Translations under genes and position numbers: made by a program | Part shown: in pieces, positions 14,264-23,900 of the stretch | Position numbering within the stretch: the first letter of the stretch is position 1 | Layout: every line of letters begins with the position of its first letter | Origin: Aliivibrio_A sp016764915 | GTDB taxonomy: Bacteria > Pseudomonadota > Gammaproteobacteria > Enterobacterales > Vibrionaceae | Assembly (NCBI GenBank): GCA_965224595.1 | Contig: OZ245058.1 | Span: 1,302,001 to 1,366,000 of the forward strand | DNA: 64,000 nt | Direction: 5' to 3' | Notes under the pieces: model-generated | Databases searched by the model: none | What the model was told of the DNA's origin: nothing | Seen by the model: the letters and a program-made list of their open reading frames with translations, nothing else

Positions 14264-16174
14264 TTACATTGCGTCCAGTTCTTCCCAACGCTCAAAAGCC
14301 ACTTCTAACTCAGATTCAGCTGCGGTTAAACGCGCCAAAGTCGCTTCTGTGGTTGATGAATCTTGTTGGAAGAAAGATGGGTCGTTAACCTTCATTTGCA
14401 ATTCAGCAATTTCATTTTCTAACTGTTCTAATTGATCAGGTAGCGTCTCTAGCTCACGTTGAAGTTTGTATGAAAGCTTCTTAGGCTTAGCAACCTCAAC
14501 CGCTTTTGCCTGCTCCTGTACTTGCGATTTGGATTTAGGCGTATTGCTACTCTTATTGAGCTGGCGTTGACTCATTGCATTAGCGCGTTGTCTCTGAGCG
14601 TCATGATAACCACCCACAAACTCTTCAATTTTGCCGTCACCTTCAAAAATCCAACTGCTGGTTACCGTATTATCAACAAATTGACGATCGTGACTGACCA
14701 ATAATAAAGTACCCTCATAGTTGGCAAGCAAATCCTCTAAAAGTTCCAATGTTTCGATATCTAAATCATTGGTCGGTTCATCGAGGATCAGTAAGTTATT
14801 AGTGCGAAGGAACAATTTAGCCAACAGAAGACGGTTCTTTTCACCACCAGACAACGCTTTAACAGGCGTTCTTGCACGTTGTGGAGGGAATAAGAAATCT
14901 TGCAAATAACCGAGTGCATGACGAGTACGACCACCGACTGTGACCTCTTGTTTACCGTCTGCCAGGTTATCCATTACTGTTTTTTCTGGATCCAACTTCT
15001 CACGATACTGATCAAAGTAAGCGACTTCTAACTTAGTTCCGCAGTGCAGTGTTCCTGAATCAGGTTGAAGTTGATCAAGTAACAGTTTGATCAGCGTACT
15101 TTTACCACAGCCGTTGGCGCCAATAAACGCGATGCGATCACCGCGCATAATGTTGAAACTGAAATTATCAGCAATGACGGCATCACCAATTTTGAAACTC
15201 ATATTCTTAGCTTCAAAAATGATCTTTCCTGAACGGTTGCTAGTATCGACTTGTAGATTGACTTTACCGACCACTTCACGACGATCAGATCGCTCCACAC
15301 GCAGTTGTTTAAGCGCTCTAACACGGCCTTCATTACGCGTTCTTCGTGCTTTGATACCTTCACGTATCCACGACTCTTCGATCGCCAATTTACGGTCAAA
15401 TTCAGCATTCTGGTCCGCTTCCACTCTCAATGCGTCTTCTTTTTCCACAAGATAATTTTGATAATCTCCAGGATAAGAGGTCAGTTGGCCTCGATCTAAA
15501 TCAATGATTCGAGTCGACAAAGAGGTGATAAACGCACGGTCGTGAGAGATAAAAATGATTGAACCACGAAAATCTTTCAAAAACTTCTCTAACCACTCAA
15601 TTGTCGTCACATCCAGATGGTTGGTTGGCTCATCGAGTAACAATACATCAGGATCGCAAACCAATGCACGAGCAAGTGCTGCTTTACGTTGCCAACCACC
15701 TGATAAATCAGAGAGTAGCATGCTGCCGTCGAGAGCAAGCGCTTCTAATACATTTTGAATGTTGGTATCAAACTGCCATGCGTTCGCGTGCTCTAGCTTG
15801 TCTTGTACCACTGAAAGTTTATTAATGTTTGATTCACTTGGGTCTTCAGCCATAAGGTCCAGCAAGTGGTGATACTCTTTTAACAACTCACCCGCTTCCG
15901 CTAAACCTTCAGAAACATAATCAAAAACAGTTCCTTCTTGATCTTTCGGTGGATCTTGCTCTAAGCGAGAAACTTTTACGTCTGTCATTATCTGTAGCTT
16001 GCCATCATCCATGATGACATCACCAGAGATCACTTTCATCAGGGTCGATTTACCCGCACCATTGCGTCCAACTAAACAGACTCTTTCGTTAGGTTGAAGA
16101 ACAAAATCAGAGTGATCCAGTAGTGCATTATTGCCAAAAGCGAGTTGACCATTATTGATGGTAATTAAAGCCAT
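14264..16174 (-). CDS. uup: ABC-F ATPase Uup
   Basis: A 636-aa soluble protein with two ABC ATPase domains: Walker A GRNGAGKST (about 37-45) and GANGCGKST (about 350), signatures LSGGWQRK and LSGGEKNR, and Walker B LLLDEPTNHLD and LILDEPTNDLD. It has the C-terminal coiled coil (about 560-636) that distinguishes Uup among ABC-F proteins. Length matches E. coli Uup (635 aa). It acts on ribosomes or branched DNA intermediates; E. coli mutants show altered transposon excision. The first 23 bases overlap the end of the glutaredoxin-like gene, and rlmL lies just upstream, an order kept from E. coli. Confidence 0.96.
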   Translation of the reverse strand: MALITINNGQLAFGNNALLDHSDFVLQPNERVCLVGRNGAGKSTLMKVISGDVIMDDGKLQIMTDVKVSRLEQDPPKDQEGTVFDYVSEGLAEAGELLKEYHHLLDLMAEDPSESNINKLSVVQDKLEHANAWQFDTNIQNVLEALALDGSMLLSDLSGGWQRKAALARALVCDPDVLLLDEPTNHLDVTTIEWLEKFLKDFRGSIIFISHDRAFITSLSTRIIDLDRGQLTSYPGDYQNYLVEKEDALRVEADQNAEFDRKLAIEESWIREGIKARRTRNEGRVRALKQLRVERSDRREVVGKVNLQVDTSNRSGKIIFEAKNMSFKIGDAVIADNFSFNIMRGDRIAFIGANGCGKSTLIKLLLDQLQPDSGTLHCGTKLEVAYFDQYREKLDPEKTVMDNLADGKQEVTVGGRTRHALGYLQDFLFPPQRARTPVKALSGGEKNRLLLAKLFLRTNNLLILDEPTNDLDIETLELLEDLLANYEGTLLLVSHDRQFVDNTVTSSWIFEGDGKIEEFVGGYHDAQRQRANAMSQRQLNKSSNTPKSKSQVQEQAKAVEVAKPKKLSYKLQRELETLPDQLEQLENEIAELQMKVNDPSFFQQDSSTTEATLARLTAAESELEVAFERWEELDAM

Positions 16175-16418
16175 TATTTTTTAACCATGTTTGTGTTTGA
16201 GGACCGTCAAAAGGCCAATTCAGCTGTTGTTTAGCCGAATGTCCATTGATGTCAGCAAGAGAAAGGACTGGGATCTGGATTCCATAACGTTGAAACAGCG
16301 CATCATCAAAAGCAATATCAATAGTATTGATTTGAGACGTTGGCACACCTATGCGTATTAATAACGCATAAGCCTGCTCACACAAATGACACCCGCTGGT
16401 ACTGTACAGAGTGATCAC
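16152..16418 (-). CDS. Glutaredoxin-like protein (DUF836 type)
   Basis: An 88-aa thioredoxin-fold protein. The opening MITLYSTSGCHLCEQA gives a CxxC redox pair at residues 10 and 13, followed by the conserved IPVLSL cis-proline loop near residue 49. The family is often listed as glutaredoxin family/DUF836. It likely reduces disulfides in the cytoplasm, but the partner is unknown. It overlaps uup by 23 bases and begins 5 bases after rlmL, so rlmL, this gene and uup form one transcription unit. Confidence 0.85.
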   Translation of the reverse strand: MITLYSTSGCHLCEQAYALLIRIGVPTSQINTIDIAFDDALFQRYGIQIPVLSLADINGHSAKQQLNWPFDGPQTQTWLKNNGFNYHQ

Positions 16419-16423
16419 AGCAA

Positions 16424-18547
16424 TTAAGCTTCCATATTATGAGTAATAACCCAACAGTTATGAATGTGCTTATTACGTGCAAAATCTAAGGGTAAAGTTT
16501 TACTTGAAATATTAACCGCAACAAGATTAAGAGCTTCTAACGCCTCAAAATCCATTTTAAAGTTACGCTTGTTATTAGAGAACACAATTTCGCCGTTACC
16601 ACGTAACATGCGTTTCAAGTTTTCAAATAACATGATGTGATCACGCTGAACATCAAATGTCTGCTCCATTCTCTTAGAATTTGAGAAGGTTGGCGGATCA
16701 ACAAAAATAAGATCATATTGATCATTGGCTTGTTGTAACCACTGCAGGCAATCTGCTTGTAAGAACTGATGTTGGCTACCAGTCATACCATTAAGCTTCA
16801 TGTTCTTCTGTGCCCACTCTAGGTAGGTACGAGACATATCAACAGTTAATGTGCTTTTAGCACCACCACAAGCAGCATGGACGGTTGCAGAACCTGTATA
16901 AGCAAACAAGTTCAAGAAATCTTTGCCTGCCGCCATATTGCCCAAGTTCTTACGGGTAATGCGGTGATCAAGGAACAAACCGGTATCTAAGTAGTCTTGT
17001 AAGTTAACAAGTAGAGTCACATCGTATTCGCTCACTTCGACATAATGAGAGCCTTCACCAAGTTTCTGATACTGACTGCTGCCCTTTTGGCGCTGGCGCA
17101 CTTTCAAGATCACATCATTAGTATCAACACCAGTGACTTGCACAGTAGCTCGTACTATCTCCATGATTCGGCGTCTAGCCGTGTCTTCTTCGATAGTTTT
17201 AGGCGCAGCGTACTCTTGAATCACAATCTGGCCCTTATAAAAATCGATAGCAGCATTGTACTCAGGAAGATCGGCATCATAAACACGGAAACATTCGATC
17301 CCCTCTTTACGTGCCCATTTAGAGATCTTAGCGATGTTTTTCTTAAGGCGGTTGGCAAAATCGGGGGCCACTGCTTTATCAGCGTCAGCACGCTCTTCAG
17401 CACTTCGTGTCGAGATTTGATAATTTTTTTGTACACACGGTAATGCGCCATTGTTAAGCTTGTACTGCTTCTCAGCACGCATACGAAGACAACTTAATAG
17501 CTCGTCATCAGATGAATAAATTGATGCTGTACTGCCACCAAATTCACTCTTCAAACGATGACCAAACTCAGTATGAAGTGCAATCAGCGCCGGATTTGAG
17601 CTTAAACGCTCACCATAGGGTGGATTACAGATGATAACACCTGTCTCAAAGCCTTCTGGACGCGATAATTTTGCAGCGTCACCCGTATCAAACTGAATAA
17701 GATCTTCAACACCAGCACGACGCGCGTTATCTCTGGCGATTTTTATCGAGCGTTGATCGTTATCAAAGCCAAAGAATTTCGCATTTACTTTTTTAGTGCC
17801 TCTACGGCTCTGTACAGACGCTTCAGTACGAACTTCATTCCACACATCAACATCAAAGCCTTTTAGCGATTCAAAACACCAATAGTTGCGCTTGACACCT
17901 GGCGCGATCTTCGCAGCGATCATCGCCGCTTCAATAAGGATGGTGCCAGAACCACACATAGGATCAAGAAGATCCTTGTCGATCGTCCATCCGCTTCTCA
18001 TTACTAATGCCGCAGCCAGAGTTTCACGCAGTGGTGCTCGACCCGCTTCAGTTCGGTAGCCACGTTGGTGCAAACCGCTGCCAACCATATCAAAACCAAG
18101 CAGCCCTTTTTCACCGGACAAACGCATGTGCACACGTAAACCTGGATTCTCTTTACTGATGGAAGGACGCTCTAAACCAGACTTAGTGAAGCGATCAACA
18201 ATGGCGTCTTTTACTTTTAACGCACCGTATTGGCTGTTTCTGATCTCTTGGTTAGTCCCATTGAAATCCACAACAAATGTCGTATTGCTATCAAAGTAGT
18301 TGGTCCAATTAATCGCAGACGCACCTAAATATAAGTCCATGTCATCACGGACATGAAACTCAGAAAGAATAAGCACAAAGCGCGACGCTATTCTGCTCCA
18401 CAAACAGCAACGATATAACAACTCGTCTTCGGCACTAAATTTTACGCCAGCTTGTACAACTTGAGGGTTTATAACACCCAGCTCTTCCAGTTCTGTTGCT
18501 AGAAGATTTTCAAGTCCTCTAGAAGTAATTGCTAAATATTGATTCAT
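16424..18547 (-). CDS. rlmL: Bifunctional 23S rRNA methyltransferase RlmKL
   Basis: A 707-aa fusion enzyme that makes m2G2445 (RlmL half) and m7G2069 (RlmK half) in 23S rRNA. The N-terminal THUMP region covers about 45-155. The first SAM domain has DPMCGSGT (195-202) and catalytic NPPY (308-311). The second SAM domain has NLFAYTGSATVHAA and VDPPTFSNS near residue 630. Length matches E. coli RlmL (702 aa). It heads the rlmL/glutaredoxin-like/uup run. The upstream 600-base region probably holds its promoter. Confidence 0.97.
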   Translation of the reverse strand: MNQYLAITSRGLENLLATELEELGVINPQVVQAGVKFSAEDELLYRCCLWSRIASRFVLILSEFHVRDDMDLYLGASAINWTNYFDSNTTFVVDFNGTNQEIRNSQYGALKVKDAIVDRFTKSGLERPSISKENPGLRVHMRLSGEKGLLGFDMVGSGLHQRGYRTEAGRAPLRETLAAALVMRSGWTIDKDLLDPMCGSGTILIEAAMIAAKIAPGVKRNYWCFESLKGFDVDVWNEVRTEASVQSRRGTKKVNAKFFGFDNDQRSIKIARDNARRAGVEDLIQFDTGDAAKLSRPEGFETGVIICNPPYGERLSSNPALIALHTEFGHRLKSEFGGSTASIYSSDDELLSCLRMRAEKQYKLNNGALPCVQKNYQISTRSAEERADADKAVAPDFANRLKKNIAKISKWARKEGIECFRVYDADLPEYNAAIDFYKGQIVIQEYAAPKTIEEDTARRRIMEIVRATVQVTGVDTNDVILKVRQRQKGSSQYQKLGEGSHYVEVSEYDVTLLVNLQDYLDTGLFLDHRITRKNLGNMAAGKDFLNLFAYTGSATVHAACGGAKSTLTVDMSRTYLEWAQKNMKLNGMTGSQHQFLQADCLQWLQQANDQYDLIFVDPPTFSNSKRMEQTFDVQRDHIMLFENLKRMLRGNGEIVFSNNKRNFKMDFEALEALNLVAVNISSKTLPLDFARNKHIHNCWVITHNMEA

Positions 18548-19148
18548 GAAATTCTTAACATAGTTAAATTGCTCGGAATTATACCGTAAATCAGGCTGAA
18601 AATCGCAGTGATGTTATGAAATAAGTATAAAAAAGCAATTAGCCAGCAAAGGCTTTAAAAACAAAGTCTTAGCGAGTTTTTTACTACTATGGATTTAATT
18701 GTCAACTGGATAACAAGTACACACTGGGTTGATGTTATTTTGACATCACCAAAATAGCCTAAATTGGACTATACCAGATTGGTTTTATTACTGTAATTTA
18801 ATTACAATTTATTGATAAGTAGGAAGTATTGGTCTTTGTTATATGGGAATATTGGCTATTTACTAAGAAATGGAATAATAAATAAAGCAGTAATATATGG
18901 CACAACTCTCAATTTTAAGACGTAAATATGGCAATATTTTGCCATATTTATGAGAATTCTCTCCTGCCAGGTGTGATTCTATACATAAAGCTGTTTTATG
19001 ATTGGCTTGAAGAGGTAAGTACGTCGTTTAATTAAATACGAGTCATACAAAATGTGCGTGCGTAAGTCTAGATTAGATTAAAAATGAAATGTGCAATCAG
19101 TGCAGAGGCGTGCGAAGTAAGTGCTAAGAGAGAGAATCAGCTAACGTA
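18548..19148. other. 600-base intergenic region between rlmL and zapC
   Basis: No credible gene is seen on either strand. The left part should hold the rlmL promoter. The notable structures are a 28-bp perfect palindrome at 18923-18950, a GAGAATTCTC palindrome at 18952-18961 and a small TGATGT/ACATCA hairpin near 18730-18750. A 22-codon open frame at about 18689 lacks a ribosome site. Confidence 0.5.
18923..18950. repeat. 28-bp perfect inverted repeat
   Basis: TAAATATGGCAA and TTGCCATATTTA pair fully across a TATT loop. No T-run follows on either strand, so it does not look like a standard terminator. It sits 200 bases downstream of zapC and 370 upstream of rlmL. Confidence 0.6.
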
Positions 19149-19691
19149 TTAGCCAACTAGCGCATAGGTATTGCTTTCGTAATTAATTTGAACCGGAGCC
19201 ATTCTATCGTGCATGACTTTAATTGGTTGACTAAAGGTAAGTTGCTTAGTGTCATTTAACGCACATGGCTCTAAATCAACCAGCATGCACACACTGGCAG
19301 ATTCACAACTTTCAATCACAATGAAGTGACCCTCTCCTAGTACATTGTTTAGTGAGATTATTTCGGCTTCTTCAGGAGTGTAACCTTCTGATTGATAATC
19401 AAAAAACCAACTCTTAGGTAAAAGTGGCTTTAGAAATCGTTTTGCCGCAACACAATTCAGAGCAAGTTCTGCTCGTCGAGGTTCCGTCAATGGTAAGTGA
19501 TTGATTTGATCCATGAATGTATGGTAATTAGCCGCATCATCTACCGTAAACTCATTTGAATTTAAAGCGCAATCTATTAACGATTTCATCGGTACTTTAA
19601 CTCGAAAAACCATTTCCATGCCTAGATCTAGCATTAATGATTTAGCTTTAGCATCGTAATACCAGTTCCATGTATCACTTGGTTTGAGCAT
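19149..19691 (-). CDS. zapC: Cell division protein ZapC
   Basis: A 180-aa FtsZ-associated protein that promotes lateral bundling of FtsZ filaments. The opening LKPSDTWNWYYD, the LDLGMEMVFR block, LKPLLPKSWFFDY (about 92-104) and the near-terminal IKVMHDRMAP match E. coli ZapC. E. coli has zapC next to pyrD in the same order. It begins about 150 bases downstream of pyrD and after that gene's terminator, so it has its own promoter. Confidence 0.93.
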   Translation of the reverse strand: MLKPSDTWNWYYDAKAKSLMLDLGMEMVFRVKVPMKSLIDCALNSNEFTVDDAANYHTFMDQINHLPLTEPRRAELALNCVAAKRFLKPLLPKSWFFDYQSEGYTPEEAEIISLNNVLGEGHFIVIESCESASVCMLVDLEPCALNDTKQLTFSQPIKVMHDRMAPVQINYESNTYALVG

Positions 19692-19770
19692 TGTTGACTC
19701 TCTATTTGGTTCAGTTATAAAGATAACGAAACCTATCCGATGAATGTAATAGTAATTCTACTTTTAGATC

Positions 19771-19810
19771 GGAAAAAAAAAAGGGGAAATAAATCCCCTT
19801 TTTTGTTTTT
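19771..19810 (-). terminator. pyrD terminator
   Basis: AAGGGG and CCCCTT around an 8-base AT loop, with A/T runs on both sides. On the minus strand a run of about ten T follows. Confidence 0.92.
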
Positions 19811-19848
19811 ATAATAAACCAAATGATATATTTTTCAGCTAGTTATAA

Positions 19849-20859
19849 CTAAATGTTATTGACGATGTCTTTTATTAGGTTAGGGCCTTTATAAATAAAT
19901 CCAGTATAAACCTGAACTAACTTAGCACCTGCCATCATTTTCTCTTTAGCGGCAACGTATGAGTCAATACCACCCACACCAATGATTGGAACTTCTTCAC
20001 CTAACTCTTGATATAAACGACGCACAACTTCCGTGCTACGACTTTGAACTGGACGACCACTCAAGCCACCGGTTTCTTGTCCATGATCCATATCTTCAAC
20101 CAAGCTGCGATCCAATGTCGTGTTAGTTGCTATCACCCCATCGATCTTATGGCGGATCAAAGATTCACAGATTTGAACAATCTCATGATCCTCGAGATCT
20201 GGTGCGATCTTCAATGTCAGCGGTACATATTTGTTATACTTTTCGCTCAGTTCTAACTGTTTCTGTTTCAATTCGGCAAGAAGCTGATCTAAAGCGTCAC
20301 CATATTGAAGAGAACGTAAACCTGGAGTATTAGGAGAAGAGATGTTTACTGCAATGTAACCAGCGTAATTGTACACCTTCTCCATACAGATCAAGTAATC
20401 TTCACTTCCCTTCTCAATTGGAGTGTCTTTGTTTTTACCGATATTAATGCCGATAATGCCATCATATTTTGCTTTTTTGACATTATCGATTAAGTTATCA
20501 ACACCTAGATTATTAAAACCCATTCGGTTGATTATCCCTTCAGCAGGAATCAAACGGAAGAGTCTTGGTTTATCATTTCCCGATTGTGGACGCGGTGTTA
20601 CAGTGCCAACCTCAATGAAACCAAATCCCATTGCACCGAATGCTTCAATGCACTCTCCGTTTTTATCTAATCCTGCTGCTAAACCAACAGCATTTTTAAA
20701 GGTCAAACCCATTACTTCCACAGGATGATCATTTAATTTTTGACGATAGAATAGATCTAAAGGAGTATTGTTGAAACGTGTGAAGTTTTTAATGGCAAGA
20801 TCATGTGCTTTCTCAGCATCAAGTTTGAATATGCCAGCTCTGGCTATACGATAAAGCAT
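19849..20859 (-). CDS. pyrD: Dihydroorotate dehydrogenase, class 2 (quinone)
   Basis: A 336-aa membrane-associated flavoenzyme that oxidises dihydroorotate to orotate with quinone in pyrimidine synthesis. The N-terminal amphipathic helix (MLYRIARAGIFKLDAEKAH) targets the inner membrane. The active-site serine lies in NISSPNTPGLRSLQ (about 172-185). The FMN-binding GVGGI is near residue 295. Length equals E. coli PyrD (336). The ribosome site CGGAGG at 20868-20863 overlaps the tail of the upstream gdhB terminator. Confidence 0.97.
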   Translation of the reverse strand: MLYRIARAGIFKLDAEKAHDLAIKNFTRFNNTPLDLFYRQKLNDHPVEVMGLTFKNAVGLAAGLDKNGECIEAFGAMGFGFIEVGTVTPRPQSGNDKPRLFRLIPAEGIINRMGFNNLGVDNLIDNVKKAKYDGIIGINIGKNKDTPIEKGSEDYLICMEKVYNYAGYIAVNISSPNTPGLRSLQYGDALDQLLAELKQKQLELSEKYNKYVPLTLKIAPDLEDHEIVQICESLIRHKIDGVIATNTTLDRSLVEDMDHGQETGGLSGRPVQSRSTEVVRRLYQELGEEVPIIGVGGIDSYVAAKEKMMAGAKLVQVYTGFIYKGPNLIKDIVNNI

Positions 20860-20870
20860 TATACCTCCGA

Positions 20871-20894
20871 AAAAAAGCCCCGATTAACGGGGCT
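20871..20894 (-). terminator. gdhB terminator, abutting the pyrD ribosome site
   Basis: AGCCCCG and CGGGGCT form a 7-bp stem with a 5-base loop, followed on the minus strand by seven T and then directly by CGGAGG, the pyrD ribosome site. Confidence 0.9.
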
Positions 20895-20901
20895 ATATTA
20901 T

Positions 20902-23900
20902 TTACTCATTTGTCGAACAATTCAAATTTAATAACACCAATTCTCGCATTGCGACCGTGAATTTTGCAAATTCATGCACATTACCAATTTTAAACTCTTT
21001 TAAAATGGACTCCCATCTATCAATAGCGACTTTATGAGTCTCACACCATTTCTCGATAGCTTCTTCACAACTGCCTCCCTCCTCCATGGTTTTAAGCACT
21101 AGAATTGTCAATTGACGCTGCTGCCAATCAAGTTCTTCCCGGAAAGTAGCTCTTGCTAAAGCTTGCCAATGGTTATCAACACTTTGAGCATTAATCTGTT
21201 TTAAGAACCAGTGCAGCGACAATCTGTCACCCAAGGTAAAGTAGAGTTTCGCCGCTGTTGCCACTGTTTTACCTGTTTCGAGTGCACCATCGGAAATATC
21301 CATTGCAGAGTAAAGACTTGATAGTCTGGCAACAATATTTGCAATCTCAGGTTCAAAGTCAGCATCGATTAAAATCTGGGCTTGTTCCTTGTGCTCTATG
21401 ACTTCCTCGTCAACTAAAAAGTCATCAAGTTGAACTCTTATCTCAGCTACAGTGGGTTTATACAGTTCAATTAGTTGTTCAATGTCTATCTGATTGTTGT
21501 AATTTCTTAAGAACCATCGAGTCAAACGTCTTAATGTTCTTCTCACTGCAAACAGTGCATCGTACTGAGCACCAGCTGTAGATTTATTATCACTCAGGCG
21601 AATCTGTTTGAACATATCTTCAAAATTAAATACTTCTCTAGCAACAGCAAAAGCATTAGAGATTGCCGCAACACCAGCGCCTGTTTCTTCTGTTAAGCGG
21701 ATAACAAAATTACAACCCATTTCATTAACCATTCTATTGGCAAGACAAGTCGCAATAATTTCGGCTCTTAGCGGATGTTTGTCCATCGCATCGCTATAGT
21801 TACGCTGTAACTCTGATGGGAAATAGTTAAGCAACATTTTGGCGTGATATGGATTGTTAGAGATCTCATCAACCACCAACTGCTCTTTTAGCACCATTTT
21901 TCCGTATGCAACGAGTACTGAAAGTTCAGGTCTGGTTAAACCTAAGCCCAATTTCTCTCTTTCTGAAATAGTCTCATCATCTGGAATATACTCTAGAGCA
22001 CGATCCAATTGACCTGATTTCTCAAGGTGATGAATAAACCTCACCTGCTCTTTCATCAGTGAAACACCTTGATGTTCAGTAACAGAAATTGTCTCAGATT
22101 GGCAATAGGCATCTTCTAGAACAATATCGCCAACTTCCTCTTCCATTCGGCTCAATAGTTCATTTCTTTGCTTGTAGGTAAGATCCTCACTCACAACCAA
22201 ACTGTTGATCAAGATCTTAATATTGACTTCATTATCTGAACAGTCAACACCACCAACATTATCAACAAAATCGGTATTAACTCGGCCACCATTAAGTGCG
22301 TACTCAATTCTCGCGAGCTGAGTCATTCCTAAGTTACCGCCTTCTCCTATTACTTTCGCTTTAATGTCTTTACCATTAATACGTAAAGCATCATTGGCAC
22401 GATCACCAACATCAGTATCCGTTTCAGAAACAGATTTAAAGTACGTTCCGATACCGCCATTCCACAACAGATCAACCTCTAGCGTTAGAATCTCTTTAAT
22501 AAGATCATTAGGCGCCATTGAAGCTCGTGTTGTATTGAACATCTTTTTCATTTCTGGTGTTAACTTGATCGATTTAACACGGCGAGAGAAAATACCACCA
22601 CCGCTAGAGATCAATGACTTGTCGTAATCCTCCCAGCTTGATCTTGGTAGATTAAACAGACGATCACGTTCGATCCAACTTGAAGCAGAATCTGGTGTTG
22701 GATCAATAAAGATATGCATGTGGTTAAACGCGGCTTGTAATCGAATGTGCTTCGATAACAACATACCGTTACCAAATACATCACCTGCCATGTCTCCTAC
22801 ACCTGTACAGGTAAAATCAGTGGTCTGACAATTAATGTCCATCTCTCTAAAGTGACGTTTAACCGATTCCCAACCACCTTTGGCTGTAATACCCATCTGT
22901 TTGTGGTCATATCCGTTTGAACCGCCAGACGCAAACGCATCACCTAACCAAAAGTTGTACTGTTGCGCCACTTCATTTGCAAGATCTGAGAACGTTGCCG
23001 TTCCTTTATCAGCAGCAACAACCAAGTAAGGATCATCATCATCGTGACGAACCACATTTGGTGGTGCAACAATATCCCCATCAATAATGTTATCAGACAC
23101 ATCCAACAGCGCTCTGATAAAGCGTCGATAACAGCGCTGACCTTCAGCGAAGATAGCATCACGAGTGGTATAATTATGTTGTTGTTTACAGACAAAACCA
23201 CCTTTTGCGCCGACAGGAACAATCACAGTGTTTTTAACCTGTTGTGCTTTTACCAGTCCAAGAACTTCCGTTCTGAAATCTTCTTGTCTATCAGACCAGC
23301 GCAAACCACCACGAGCGATTTTACCACCACGAAGGTGCACACCTTCAATGTCAGGGGCATACACAAAAATCTCAAACGCAGGAACAGGCGCTGGGATCTC
23401 AGGGATCTCTGAAGGCTTTAGCTTAAGTGCTAACCACGGCTTAGGTTGACCATCTTCTACTTGGAAATAGTTTGTTCTAACTGTAGCCAGCATCATCTCC
23501 ATGTAACGGCGAATGATACGGTCATCATCTAAGCTTTCAACTTTATCCAGCTCTTTATTAATGGTTGCAACAATTTTTTCTTGTTGCTTACTGCTATCTT
23601 TCACGCTTGGGCTGAAGCGCTTCATAAACAGTGAGACCAGTAAGTTGGTCATCTTAGGGTGACTTGATAATGTATCTTCAATATAGCTCTGGCTAAATGG
23701 AAAACCTACTTGACGCATGTAGCGAGCGTAACTGCGTAAGATCGTGACTTCTCGACCAATCAAACCAGCACCGAGAACTAATCGGTTAAAGCCATCACTT
23801 TCAAGATCACCAGACCATACTGCAGCAAATGCTTGCTGAAAACGATCTCGAGCTTCTCTTAGATCAACATCAGTCGATCCATTATGCAGCATTGAAAAAT

